From contig JBBDXT010000007.1 in the NCBI GenBank assembly GCA_040902225.1, forward strand, positions 1 through 64,000: DNA of 64,000 bases. The letters are read 5' to 3'. The translations under genes and the position numbers were made by a program. This DNA comes from Chloroflexota bacterium. Its GTDB lineage: Bacteria > Chloroflexota > Limnocylindria > QHBO01. Shown here piece by piece: positions 51,460 to 60,016 of this stretch. Each line of letters begins with the position of its first letter. Position 1 is the stretch's first letter. The notes beneath the pieces were generated by a model. The model saw only the letters and a program-made list of their open reading frames with translations, ran no database searches and had not been told where the DNA came from.

Positions 51460-54378
51460 TCACCGATCCCCGCGGACGCCGGGAGAGGCCAAAGCCAGCG
51501 CGTCCTGCCGGATCGGCGTCGGGTTGACGGTGGTCGCGACCCAGCTGGCGATCTCGGTTCGGCGCGCCGCTCCAAGCTTGGCGAGGACGTGCTCCACGTG
51601 CGCGCTCACCGTCCTCGGGGAGACCGACAGCTCATTGGCAATCTCGCCATTGGTCAGGCCGCTGGCGATAAGGCGCGCGACCTCGTACTCGCGGACGGTG
51701 AGCGGGTGCCAGGCCGGTTCCTCCGCTGAATGGCGTCGGTTCAGGCGCTCCAGCTCCTCGACGCGGGCAAGCACCGGCGGGCTGTCCAGTCGCTCCGCAG
51801 TGGCCCGCACATCAGCGATAAGTTTGGAGGCCTCGATCGCGCGGCTCAGGCGGAGCATGCAGCCGGCGAGGTCCAGTCGGGCCCACATGCCCTCCCACAC
51901 CCTGCCGCGACCATCCCAGCCCCGCACTGACCGCTCCAGTGAGGCCCGCGCGGCGGCGAGGCTACCCGCAGACAGCGCGAGGAGGCCGGAGGCGTGGTCG
52001 AGCGCTGCCGATCGGTCGCGCCCTTCCAGGAAGGCCGCCGCAGTGGCGAACCAGCGTTCCGCATCCGCCGGTCGCCCGGCCGCGATCCGCGCCCGAACTC
52101 CGGTGACGACGATCGGCGCAAAGCGGGCCCGCTCGCCGCTTTGGGTTGCCAGCTCGAGCGCCTTCCCGGTGCGGGTGATCGCCTGCTCGTGGTCACCGGC
52201 GAGGAGGTCACGCTCGGCCAAACCCCACGAAGCGGCGAGCACGAAATCAGGTGCAGATAGGGCGTCGGCGAACGCCTCCGCGGCTCCCAGGTGTTCCACA
52301 ACCGTTGTCTGATCTCCGCGGGCGAGGGCGGCATAGCCGATTGCCCAGCGCGCCATGACGGCGGCCCGCTCGCAGCCGCGATCTGCGAGCGCGTGCTCCC
52401 CTTGGGCTGCTGCCGCGTCCCAGCGCCCGTCGGCCCACGCTACCAGCGCACTTGTGGCCGCCATCACGTGAGCGCAGTGCGACTGGTCGATTGCATCCGC
52501 ATAGCGCAGCCCCTCATCAATGAAGTGCGCAGCTCGCGGATAGTCCATCACGCGCGCGGCCATCACCGCCCCGTCGCGGTATGCCGTGACCCCGCCGTCC
52601 TCGAAGCCGCGCTCGCGAGCCTCCCGGGCAACCGCCGCGATGCGATTCAGTCCCTCCTCCACGCGCCCGTCGAGCACGTCCACCATACCGTCCAGGGACG
52701 CGACCCAGAGGAGTGCCTCGTCATCACCCGCCTCCCGGCTGGCCTGGCGTGCAGACTCCATCGCGGCGCGCGCGGTATCGAGGTCCAGCGACTCCAGCGA
52801 AACGTAGCTGAGCTCGATCTGCAAACCGGCCAAAGCGCTGCTGGTGCGCGATCCTGGGGACAATGCCGCAATCTCCTCCATGGCCGCCCTGATGGCCGTC
52901 AGTCGGTCCGCCACCGGTCGCGCGCGGCGACGTGCCATGCCGATCAGCGTGACGAGCTGGGTCGCCGCAGCGACATCGTCGCCAGCCTCCTGGAACCGTG
53001 CGCGAGCTTCCCGGGCCGCCCATTCGCACAGGTCCGTCTCCTCGACGGCAGCTGCCTCGATTGAATAGGCCTCGAAGATCTCGGCCTGCTCTGTGACAGG
53101 TAGCTCCGGCGGCAGGTTGTCGACGGCACGGCGGCACAGGTCGAACGCTTCCCTGTGCGACGAGAGGCGCGAGGCGACCCGCGCCCCCTGGAGCGCCGAG
53201 CGGAATGCCTGCGTGGTCATCCCGGCGCGCTCATAGTGAAGCGAGGCGTGGATCTCCGAGGCGCCTTCCAGCTCTCCGCCGAACTCGCCCGCGCGCGCGT
53301 GCAGCCGGCGGCGCTCGTTCTCCGGCAGGCTGCGGTACAGGACATCGCGCAGGACCTGGTGGCGGAAGTCATACAGGCCGCGGGTCCCGGGCGGCTCCAG
53401 GACGTGCTCGTCCAGCAGCTCGCGAAGGGCCGCGTGCAGCGAGTCGGCTGGCACATCCATGATGCCGGCCAGGACCTCCGGCACGAAGCAGCGTCCGATC
53501 ACCGCCCCCGAACGTGCAACCACTTGCGCCTCCGGGGAGAGGTGGCGGATGCGCTGCAGGATGGCGTCCTCCAGAGTGTCCGGGACGCCTGCATCCCGAA
53601 TCAGACGGCCGTCGATGCGTTCTCGGTCACCGAGGGCGCCCAGTAGCTCTTCGATATGCAGCGGGACGCCGTCAGTGCGCTCGTACACCGCAGCCACCAC
53701 GTCGCGCGGGGCCGGCAGCCCGGTGTCGAGGATTAGCGCTGTCATCAGGGCAGTCTGCTCGCGGGTCAATGGAGCCAGGCGCGCCTCCTCGGCCATCCGC
53801 TGAGTCAGCAGCCGGGCGCGCCAGGCGCGCAGCAGCGCGTCTGGGACCAGCTCATCGGTCCGGTAGACCCCAACCAGCAACAGAGGACGGTCCCCGCTGG
53901 CGCGTGCAAGCTCGGTGAGGATCTCGAGGCTCAGGTCGTCGGCCCATTGCAGATCGTCGAAGGCGAGCATGGTTGGCGCGTCAAGCGCGCCAACCATTAG
54001 ATCAACGGCTTGTAGCACAAGCAACCGGCGCTGCGGGTGCGGTGCCGCGATGCTCGTGTCGGCCAGCTCCAGCAGCTTGCGCCCGAGCTCCTGCCACGGC
54101 TCACATCGGACCATCGATCGAGCCATGTCCAGCAGCGATGCGGCCGGGACGTCGCGGTCCTGGGGCGCGAGGAAGCCGCCTGCTGTCCGAAAGCCCGCGG
54201 CCGTCGCCTTGGTGTCGATCGCGCTCAGCAGGCGCGACTTGCCGATGCCGGCCTCACCAGCGAGCAGCAGGAACTGACGTCGTCCCGCTGCAGCTTCCTC
54301 CAGTCGGCGTTCAGCCAGATCGAGGAGGTCATCGCGGCCGATCAGGATCGGCGACAAGCGAGCACCGAAACGTGGCAT
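51460..54378 (-). CDS. Large LuxR-family regulator with ATPase domain
   Basis: The 972-residue regulator has an AAA_16-like ATPase at the N-terminus (Walker A GEAGIGKSR at 41-49, Walker B LAFDDLQW near 140), a long TPR-like helical middle (about 350-870) and a C-terminal LuxR helix-turn-helix (about 900-960: LTVREYEVARLIASGLTNGEIANELSVS). It resembles MalT/LAL regulators that switch with ATP and an inducer. It diverges from two DUF4242 genes, and a -10 box (TAGACT, 54390-54385) six bases before its ATG indicates a leaderless transcript. Confidence 0.9.
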   Translation of the reverse strand: MPRFGARLSPILIGRDDLLDLAERRLEEAAAGRRQFLLLAGEAGIGKSRLLSAIDTKATAAGFRTAGGFLAPQDRDVPAASLLDMARSMVRCEPWQELGRKLLELADTSIAAPHPQRRLLVLQAVDLMVGALDAPTMLAFDDLQWADDLSLEILTELARASGDRPLLLVGVYRTDELVPDALLRAWRARLLTQRMAEEARLAPLTREQTALMTALILDTGLPAPRDVVAAVYERTDGVPLHIEELLGALGDRERIDGRLIRDAGVPDTLEDAILQRIRHLSPEAQVVARSGAVIGRCFVPEVLAGIMDVPADSLHAALRELLDEHVLEPPGTRGLYDFRHQVLRDVLYRSLPENERRRLHARAGEFGGELEGASEIHASLHYERAGMTTQAFRSALQGARVASRLSSHREAFDLCRRAVDNLPPELPVTEQAEIFEAYSIEAAAVEETDLCEWAAREARARFQEAGDDVAAATQLVTLIGMARRRARPVADRLTAIRAAMEEIAALSPGSRTSSALAGLQIELSYVSLESLDLDTARAAMESARQASREAGDDEALLWVASLDGMVDVLDGRVEEGLNRIAAVAREARERGFEDGGVTAYRDGAVMAARVMDYPRAAHFIDEGLRYADAIDQSHCAHVMAATSALVAWADGRWDAAAAQGEHALADRGCERAAVMARWAIGYAALARGDQTTVVEHLGAAEAFADALSAPDFVLAASWGLAERDLLAGDHEQAITRTGKALELATQSGERARFAPIVVTGVRARIAAGRPADAERWFATAAAFLEGRDRSAALDHASGLLALSAGSLAAARASLERSVRGWDGRGRVWEGMWARLDLAGCMLRLSRAIEASKLIADVRATAERLDSPPVLARVEELERLNRRHSAEEPAWHPLTVREYEVARLIASGLTNGEIANELSVSPRTVSAHVEHVLAKLGAARRTEIASWVATTVNPTPIRQDALALASPGVRGDR

Positions 54379-54384
54379 GGCCCG

Positions 54385-54390
54385 AGTCTA
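54385..54390 (-). promoter_or_regulatory. -10 box for leaderless LuxR-family regulator
   Basis: On the minus strand TAGACT lies 6 bp before the ATG. Confidence 0.55.
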
Positions 54391-54409
54391 CGCACCAGAT
54401 CAAGCGGGT

Positions 54410-54471
54410 CATCGGTCGAATGACCTATGTCTGGAGGGCCGGCCCGCTGCCTTGGCGCGCCATCGGTCGAA
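54410..54471. repeat. Two CATCGGTCGAA direct repeats in the divergent promoter region
   Basis: Exact 11-bp copies lie at 54410-54420 and 54461-54471, 51 bp apart, between the LuxR-family regulator and the DUF4242 genes. They are candidate binding sites for the regulator. Confidence 0.45.
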
Positions 54472-54560
54472 ACGCCTGCCGGCTCATTGGTCATGCGGGC
54501 GATGACAGCGCCAAAGATCGTCCGCACCCTCACAGACGAGATCCGTAGCGAAGGTGGTTG

Positions 54561-54809
54561 ATGGCCAAGTTCATGGATGTCCACTCAGGGTTCGTGGGCG
54601 TGACCGCCCAGCAGCTGAAGGAAGCGCACGAGCGCGACCTAGCAGCTGAGGCAGACGAGGGCGTGCATTTCGAACGCGCCTGGCTCGACCCGGAGAGGGG
54701 GAAGGTCTTCTGCCTGGCGACCGGGCCCACACGCGAGGCGGTCATGCGCGTGCATGAGCGGGCTGGCCACCCGACGCGAGAGGTCTACGAGCTCCAGATA
54801 GAGATATGA
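54561..54809 (+). CDS. DUF4242 protein (SCO4226-like)
   Basis: The 82-residue protein starts at ATG 54561. It has the ferredoxin-like DUF4242 layout: a first strand MDVHSGFVGVT, helix QQLKEAHERDLAAE, a strand with FERAWLDPERGKVFCLA, then REAVMRVHERAGHPTREVYEL. The H/C positions match the nickel-binding SCO4226 family. It is immediately followed by a second copy and a secreted protein. Function in metal sensing or storage is inferred. Confidence 0.78.
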   Translation: MAKFMDVHSGFVGVTAQQLKEAHERDLAAEADEGVHFERAWLDPERGKVFCLATGPTREAVMRVHERAGHPTREVYELQIEI

Positions 54810-54832
54810 CCAGAAGGTCTGTAGGAGGAACG

Positions 54833-55084
54833 ATGCCGCTCTTCATGGACACCCACAACCTCGATGGCGGCGTCACCACCGACGCCGTCGCCCAGGCCCA
54901 CATGGCCGATCTCAAGACCCAGGACCGCTACGGCGTGCGCTACCTGCGCTACTGGGTAAACGAGAGCGACGGGAAGATCTACTGCCTGGTCGATGCGCCG
55001 GATGCGGATGCCGCCAACCGCGTGCACCGCGAGGCCCATGGCCTGGTGGCCGACGCCATCTATCCCGTGGTCGAGGGGCAGTAG
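54833..55084 (+). CDS. DUF4242 protein, second copy
   Basis: ATG 54833 has a strong GGAGGA upstream; an earlier start at 54806 overlaps the previous stop but has no such site. The 83-residue protein is the same fold as the neighbour: MDTHNLDGGVTTDAVAQAHMADL, then VRYLRYWVNESDGKIYCLVDAPDADAANRVHREAHG. It shares the Cys and His pattern with the first copy. Tandem copies suggest a heterodimer or duplicate binding partners. It precedes the secreted small protein by 42 bp. Confidence 0.78.
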   Translation: MPLFMDTHNLDGGVTTDAVAQAHMADLKTQDRYGVRYLRYWVNESDGKIYCLVDAPDADAANRVHREAHGLVADAIYPVVEGQ

Positions 55085-55126
55085 CGGCTGCCTCACCCAT
55101 CGCGCACACACACAGAGGAGATACCG

Positions 55127-55447
55127 ATGAAGCGTCTCGTACTTGCCGCACTGTTCGCGTCGGCCCTGACCGCCTCGCTGGCCGGCCTGGCCGCCGCCCA
55201 CGACGACTCGACCTGTACCAACCTGTTCGGTTATCCGCACGGGTATCACATCGTCGCCGACTACGTGACCGGCCTCGGGAGCGAGTTCCTTGGTGGTCCC
55301 GGCATCGATTGGCCGCCAACCGAGCTCAACGCCGCCGGCGGGGCTGCACTCCCAGGTGGACCCGGTCCGGCCTTCCACTTCGTGAACGGCGTGGCTCCCG
55401 GCGCGTCGTTCTGCACCGACTCGAAATCGCCGGGCGCCCACTTGTAG
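55127..55447 (+). CDS. Small secreted protein
   Basis: The 106-residue protein has a signal peptide (MKRLVLAALFASALTASLAGLAAA, cut after AAA) and a short mature region rich in Gly, Pro and His with two cysteines (near 31 and 97). GAGGAG lies upstream. It is the last gene in the DUF4242 unit and probably co-transcribed with it. No family is recognised. Confidence 0.6.
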   Translation: MKRLVLAALFASALTASLAGLAAAHDDSTCTNLFGYPHGYHIVADYVTGLGSEFLGGPGIDWPPTELNAAGGAALPGGPGPAFHFVNGVAPGASFCTDSKSPGAHL

Positions 55448-55501
55448 ACAGCAGCGATCCGGGGTGGGCGGTGCGCAGCGCGCCACCCATCCCAGCAGTC
55501 C

Positions 55502-56518
55502 TCAGCCGACTGAGCGACCCCGGCGCACGACGAGGTCGGCGTGCGTGGTCCGCCAGTCGTAGGCGTCTACCTGCTCGTCGCCGGCAAGCAGCCCGACCTC
55601 CCGCAGCCAGTCGTCGTTGTAGAGCTTGCCCAGGTAGTTGCGTCCGCTGTCAGGCACCAGGATGACGAACAGCGCAGCGGGGTCCTCTACGGATCGGGCC
55701 ACCTGTAGGGCCGCCCAAAGCGCCATCCCACCGGACTCCCCGAACAGGATCCCCTCGACCGCCGTCGCCTGTCGGGCGGTGAGCATCGAGTCGCGGTCCG
55801 AGACCCTTACGATCAGGTCGCAGATCTCGGTGTCGTACGTCTTGGGCCAGAAGTCCTCGCCGACCCCCTCGGTCAGGTACGGCTGCGCATCACCGCCGGA
55901 GAAGACGCTCCCCGCCGGGTCGGCCCCGACCACCACGACCTTCGGGTTCTGTTCGTGGAGGTAGTGCCCGACGCCGCTGACCGTGCCGCCCGTCCCAACT
56001 CCCGCCACGAAGTGCGTGACTCGCCGCTCCGTCGCCTCCCAGATCTCGGGGCCGGTTGCGGAGTAATGGGCCCCCGGATTGGCGGGGTTGGTGTACTGGT
56101 CCGGCTTCCAGGCGTTGGGGATCTCGCGTGCCATCCGGTCGCTGACGCGGTAGTAGCTGCGCTCATCGTCCGGCGCGACGTCGGTGGGACAGATCACGAC
56201 CTCCGCCCCGTACGCGCGCAACAGTGCCCGCTTCTCCTGGGACTGCTTGTCGGCCATCACGAAGATGCACCGATAGCCCTTCACGGCGGCGGCCATCGCC
56301 AGCCCCACGCCGGTATTGCCGCTGGTCGGCTCAACGATGACGCCGCCGGGCTTCAGCAGGCCTGCCCGCTCGGCTCCCTCGATCATTGGCAGGGCGATGC
56401 GATCCTTGACCGATCCGCCGGGGTTCATGTGCTCGAGCTTCGCCACCAGCCTCGGCGCGAGTCCGGCCGCCAGCCGATCCAGAGCAACCAGGGGCGTGCC
56501 GCCGATGGCGGCGGTCAC
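55502..56518 (-). CDS. Cysteine synthase / cystathionine beta-synthase-like PLP enzyme
   Basis: The 338-residue fold-type II enzyme has the PLP Lys in GGSVKDR (K38), EPTSGNTGVGLAM, and the phosphate loop GTGGTVSG. It begins at GTG 56518, 22 bp after the lgt stop; family proteins usually have about eight more residues (the frame continues upstream with ERPGILPD), so the start is uncertain. The lack of a regulatory CBS pair points to the single-domain OASS/CBS group. A second, truncated cysteine synthase lies at the right edge of the window. Confidence 0.85.
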   Translation of the reverse strand: MTAAIGGTPLVALDRLAAGLAPRLVAKLEHMNPGGSVKDRIALPMIEGAERAGLLKPGGVIVEPTSGNTGVGLAMAAAVKGYRCIFVMADKQSQEKRALLRAYGAEVVICPTDVAPDDERSYYRVSDRMAREIPNAWKPDQYTNPANPGAHYSATGPEIWEATERRVTHFVAGVGTGGTVSGVGHYLHEQNPKVVVVGADPAGSVFSGGDAQPYLTEGVGEDFWPKTYDTEICDLIVRVSDRDSMLTARQATAVEGILFGESGGMALWAALQVARSVEDPAALFVILVPDSGRNYLGKLYNDDWLREVGLLAGDEQVDAYDWRTTHADLVVRRGRSVG

Positions 56519-56540
56519 ATCGGGCAGGATGCCCGGCCGC

Positions 56541-57419
56541 TCAGCCAGGCTGGACCTCCGGCGACGGCTCGCCCTTCTGCGCCTCGCGCTTCTGGGCCTC
56601 GGCCTGGGAAATCCAGGCGCCCGGGGACCCCCAGCCACGCACGTGGCGCAGGTACAGGAAGCCTCCCGCCAGGATCAGGCTTCCGAGCCCCAGCCAGGTG
56701 GCGGTTGGGAGGCCGGCGATCAGCCAGTTCTGCACGCGGAAGGTCTCGAGATAGGAGCGCACCGCTCCGTAGAACATGATGTAGATGAGCAGCATGTCGC
56801 CGTCGTACAGCCGAGCTGCGAAGCGACGGCTGATCCAGATCATGGCACCCAGCGTCAGGAGGCTGGCGATCGCCTCGTACGCGAAGAGCGGGTGGAAGCG
56901 GGTCGTCGCCTCCGGGTAGAGATTGAGGTTTGCCCAATCGGTCACCCGATGGGCGGCCGAGATCGGGATCCCCCACGGCAGGTCGGTGGGTGGGCCGTAC
57001 AGCTCCTGGTTGACGAAGTTGCCGAGGCGCCCGATCGCCTGTCCGAGTGGCAGCGCCATGACGAAGATATCGAACCAGCGGCCGGTCGGCAGGCCACGCA
57101 GACGGGTGTAGGTCCAGACCGCGGCCACGCCCCCGGCAACCGCACCCGGGATCCCCAGGCCGCCGTTCCAGACCGCCGGGATGAGCGAGAGATTCGCGGA
57201 ATAGAAGTCCCACTGGTGGATGACGTGATAGATGCGGGCGCCGATCACGCCACCGGCGATCGCCCACAGCAGCATCGACCAGCCGATCTCCGGATTCTCG
57301 CCACGGCGCCGCGCCTCGGCGGTCCCCAGCCACGCGGCGGCCAGGATGGCGGTGGCCATGATGATCCCGTACCAGTGGACGGAGAGAGGCCCCAGCTGCA
57401 GGGCGATCGGGTCAATCAC
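56541..57419 (-). CDS. lgt: Prolipoprotein diacylglyceryl transferase
   Basis: The 292-residue seven-helix membrane enzyme attaches diacylglycerol to the lipobox cysteine. Lgt signatures GNFVNQELYGPP (about 130-141), WNGGLGIPGAVAGG and HPLFAYEA are present. GTG 57419 is chosen because upstream frame sequence lacks signals and the family starts close to a first hydrophobic helix. It serves several lipoproteins found in this window. It is followed by the cysteine synthase-like gene 22 bp later. Confidence 0.9.
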   Translation of the reverse strand: MIDPIALQLGPLSVHWYGIIMATAILAAAWLGTAEARRRGENPEIGWSMLLWAIAGGVIGARIYHVIHQWDFYSANLSLIPAVWNGGLGIPGAVAGGVAAVWTYTRLRGLPTGRWFDIFVMALPLGQAIGRLGNFVNQELYGPPTDLPWGIPISAAHRVTDWANLNLYPEATTRFHPLFAYEAIASLLTLGAMIWISRRFAARLYDGDMLLIYIMFYGAVRSYLETFRVQNWLIAGLPTATWLGLGSLILAGGFLYLRHVRGWGSPGAWISQAEAQKREAQKGEPSPEVQPG

Positions 57420-57530
57420 GCGGCGGATGATACCCCGGGGGACTCGACATGACCGCTGGAGCCCGCGTCGGAACGTGTGGTCAACGCCGCGCCCACAGCG
57501 TATGGTGCAGCGACTCAACCGAGGGATCCG

Positions 57531-58841
57531 ATGAGCCACGCCGCCCCCAGCCCCGGCCCCGCCTCAGAGCGACCGCTCCTGCCCTTCTCGCACCTGCTGA
57601 AGCTGTCGATCTACTGGTTCGGCATCCTCACCATTTGGGGCGGGCTGGGCAACATCATCCTGCCGTCTCGCATCGAGGAAATCGACAAGGCGAACGCCGG
57701 CTTCCTGCTGGCGGTCATCAGCGGCGTGGCGGTGCTGATGGCGATCGCGGTCCAGCCGACGATTGGGATAATCAGCGACTACACCGTCACGCGCTGGGGA
57801 CGGCGGAAGCCATACATCGTGATCGGTGCGACGCTCGACGTCGTGTTCCTGATCGGGCTCGCGCTGTCGCAGACCTTCCTGATGATCCTCGTCTTCCTGG
57901 TGCTCCTGCAGTTCAGTTCGAACTTCGCGCAGGGCCCCTTCCAGGGCTACGTGCCGGACCTGGTTCCCGCCAAGCAGGTGGCGACGGCCAGTGGCCTGAT
58001 GGGCGTGATGATCGTGATGGGCCAGATCGCAGGCGTCGGTGTGGCGACCCTCGGACTTGGCGGCAGCCTTGTCCTGGCGACGATCGGGCTGGGGCTGATC
58101 GAGCTTGCGACCGCCATCGTGCTCGTGGTGTCGGTACGGGAGGGTTCAGGCGCACCGCCAAGGCCCGGATCGTGGCTGAAGGTCGCCGGGTCGGCCTGGG
58201 GCACGGACATCCTGAAAGAGTCGAACGTGCTGTGGCTGCTGCTGGTGCGCCTCTTATTCCTCGGGGCCGTGAACGCCACCACCCTGGCTCTCTTTTACTT
58301 TCAGCGCACCCATGGCCTTCCTGAGACCGAAGCCGGATCCCTTGTCTTTCTCGGCACGCTGGTGGTTGGCATCACCACGGCTGCCGCCGCCTTTCCCGGC
58401 GCGCGACTCTCCGACCGGTTTGGGCGTCGGCCGATGATCTGGGCCGCCTGCGCCATCGGATCGGCTGGCATGCTGTTGGTCGCCCTCTCGCCGTCGCCGT
58501 GGCTGGCCATCGCCGCCTTCGTGCCCTTCGGCATCGGGGTGGGGATCTTCCTCTCGGTCGACTGGGCTCTCATGACCGATGTCATCCCCAAGGACACGAC
58601 CGGGCGCTATATGGGGATCCTGAACGCCGGGACCGCCGCCGCCGGGCCGGTCTTCCTGGTGGTCGCGGGGACGGTGCTTGACCGCGTCGGTGAGCTGAAC
58701 TTCGCGAACGGACCACGCGCGGCGATGGTCGTCGCCGCGCTCTTCCTGGTGGGATCAGGGATCGCATTGCTGCGCGTCGATCCGACACGACGCGAGGCCC
58801 TCACCTCCTATGCCGAACCGGAACCGATCCCCGCGGCTTGA
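57531..58841 (+). CDS. MFS transporter
   Basis: The 436-residue protein has 12 predicted helices. The loop between helices two and three contains the DYTVTRWGRRKPYIVIG signature of the GPH/SLC45-like branch, with a related RLSDRFGRRPM later. ATG 57531 is used; an earlier start (57477) lies in the intergenic region. Its TGA overlaps the ATG of plsC (TGATG). The substrate is probably a sugar or glycoside, but this is inference from the branch. Confidence 0.88.
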   Translation: MSHAAPSPGPASERPLLPFSHLLKLSIYWFGILTIWGGLGNIILPSRIEEIDKANAGFLLAVISGVAVLMAIAVQPTIGIISDYTVTRWGRRKPYIVIGATLDVVFLIGLALSQTFLMILVFLVLLQFSSNFAQGPFQGYVPDLVPAKQVATASGLMGVMIVMGQIAGVGVATLGLGGSLVLATIGLGLIELATAIVLVVSVREGSGAPPRPGSWLKVAGSAWGTDILKESNVLWLLLVRLLFLGAVNATTLALFYFQRTHGLPETEAGSLVFLGTLVVGITTAAAAFPGARLSDRFGRRPMIWAACAIGSAGMLLVALSPSPWLAIAAFVPFGIGVGIFLSVDWALMTDVIPKDTTGRYMGILNAGTAAAGPVFLVVAGTVLDRVGELNFANGPRAAMVVAALFLVGSGIALLRVDPTRREALTSYAEPEPIPAA

Positions 58842-59590
58842 TGGATGCGGCCGAGCGAGCGCGGCGCACCGGTCCGCGGGAGCTGAGCGTCGAGGTCTCC
58901 ACACGCTATCGGGTCATGCGCTGGCTCGACGTGCTGGTCGTCCGCCTCCTCTTCGACATCCGCGTGGAGGGGCTGGAACGCTGGCCGGCGGCTCCCTTCT
59001 GCCTGGTGCTCAACCACCACAACGGCTGGGACCCGATGCTGGCGCTGGCCGCCACCCCGGAGACTCCGCGCGTCACCTGGTTCGGTCCCAAGGAGGCCGA
59101 TTTCTCGCATGGCTTCCGCAACCGGGTGATGGCGTTCGTCGGCGGCGTGATCCCGTATAACCCGGAGAAGACGACCCTCACCTCGGCGGTCCGGGCCGTG
59201 CGGCGCGTCTTTGTTGCGGGAGGCGTGCTCGGCATCTTTGCCGAGGGGACCATCGGCTTCCGCGAGACCGAGCTGCTCCCATTCGAGGAGGGGGCAGTGG
59301 CGTTTGCCGCGGCCAGCGGCGTCCCGATCGTCCCGTGCGCCATCGTCGGCAGCACGTTCCTGTGGTTTCGGAAGCGGGTCGTGTTCCGCTATGGCGAGCC
59401 GATCCCCACCGCGGAGACGCGAGGCCGAGAGGCGCGCGACGAGCTGGACCGCCAGGTGCGAGCGGCGATGCAGGCGCTTCTGCCCCGGACCGAGCCGCGC
59501 TTGCCGCGACGGAGATCGCTTCGATTCCTCGGCGACCTGCTGACGGGACCCGCGGACCTCGCACGGCGGAGGGCCGAGCTGGGGGAGTAG
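58841..59590 (+). CDS. plsC: 1-acyl-sn-glycerol-3-phosphate acyltransferase
   Basis: The 249-residue PlsC-family enzyme has HX4D as NHHNGWD (about 59-65) and EGT in FAEGTIGF (about 132-139). Family members make phosphatidic acid from lysophosphatidate at the inner membrane. ATG 58841 overlaps the MFS stop. The C-terminal 40 residues are basic. Substrate range is not determined by sequence. Confidence 0.88.
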   Translation: MDAAERARRTGPRELSVEVSTRYRVMRWLDVLVVRLLFDIRVEGLERWPAAPFCLVLNHHNGWDPMLALAATPETPRVTWFGPKEADFSHGFRNRVMAFVGGVIPYNPEKTTLTSAVRAVRRVFVAGGVLGIFAEGTIGFRETELLPFEEGAVAFAAASGVPIVPCAIVGSTFLWFRKRVVFRYGEPIPTAETRGREARDELDRQVRAAMQALLPRTEPRLPRRRSLRFLGDLLTGPADLARRRAELGE

Positions 59591-59710
59591 CCGCGGGGGC
59601 CACCATGGGCCACTCTAGCGTCGTGGTCGATCGTGCACTCGTGCTGCACGACTGCACGAGCGGCCCTGACACGGCCCTGACATCGCGACGCCCGCCCCTG
59701 AGCGCCCCGC

Positions 59711-59716
59711 TACCAT
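59711..59716 (+). promoter_or_regulatory. -10 box for a leaderless transcript
   Basis: TACCAT lies 6 bp before GTG 59723. Confidence 0.45.
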
Positions 59717-59722
59717 CCCGTC

Positions 59723-59995
59723 GTGCTCCCCGTCATCTGGGCCGTCTTCACCGTCTGCATGGTGGGAGGCTTCATCACCATGGCGGCGTACTGGCTCGAT
59801 GTGCAGGACCGCCCCGACCTCACCGTTCGGCAGCGGGTCGCCTGGTCGCTGGGGATCCTGCTCTTCCCGCTGGTGATCCCGGCCTACGCCCTCTTCGGCG
59901 GGCCGGGCTGGCCCCGCCCGCTGCTGATCGGCGCCTTCCTGCCGGCGGTAGCGCTCGCCATGGCCGGTGGCTTCGCCTCGGGGCTGTTCAGCTAG
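59723..59995 (+). CDS. Small membrane protein, unknown function
   Basis: The 90-residue protein has three hydrophobic segments (about 4-22, 41-60 and 66-86) separated by a short Asp/Arg-rich loop. It resembles small PLDc_N-like membrane proteins but no motif is diagnostic. GTG 59723 has a -10-like TACCAT six bases before it. Confidence 0.55.
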   Translation: MLPVIWAVFTVCMVGGFITMAAYWLDVQDRPDLTVRQRVAWSLGILLFPLVIPAYALFGGPGWPRPLLIGAFLPAVALAMAGGFASGLFS

Positions 59996-60002
59996 AACGC
60001 CC

Positions 60003-60008
60003 TATGAT
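60003..60008 (+). promoter_or_regulatory. -10 box for leaderless M20 peptidase gene
   Basis: TATGAT lies 8 bp before ATG 60017. Confidence 0.55.
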
Positions 60009-60016
60009 CCCTCGGC

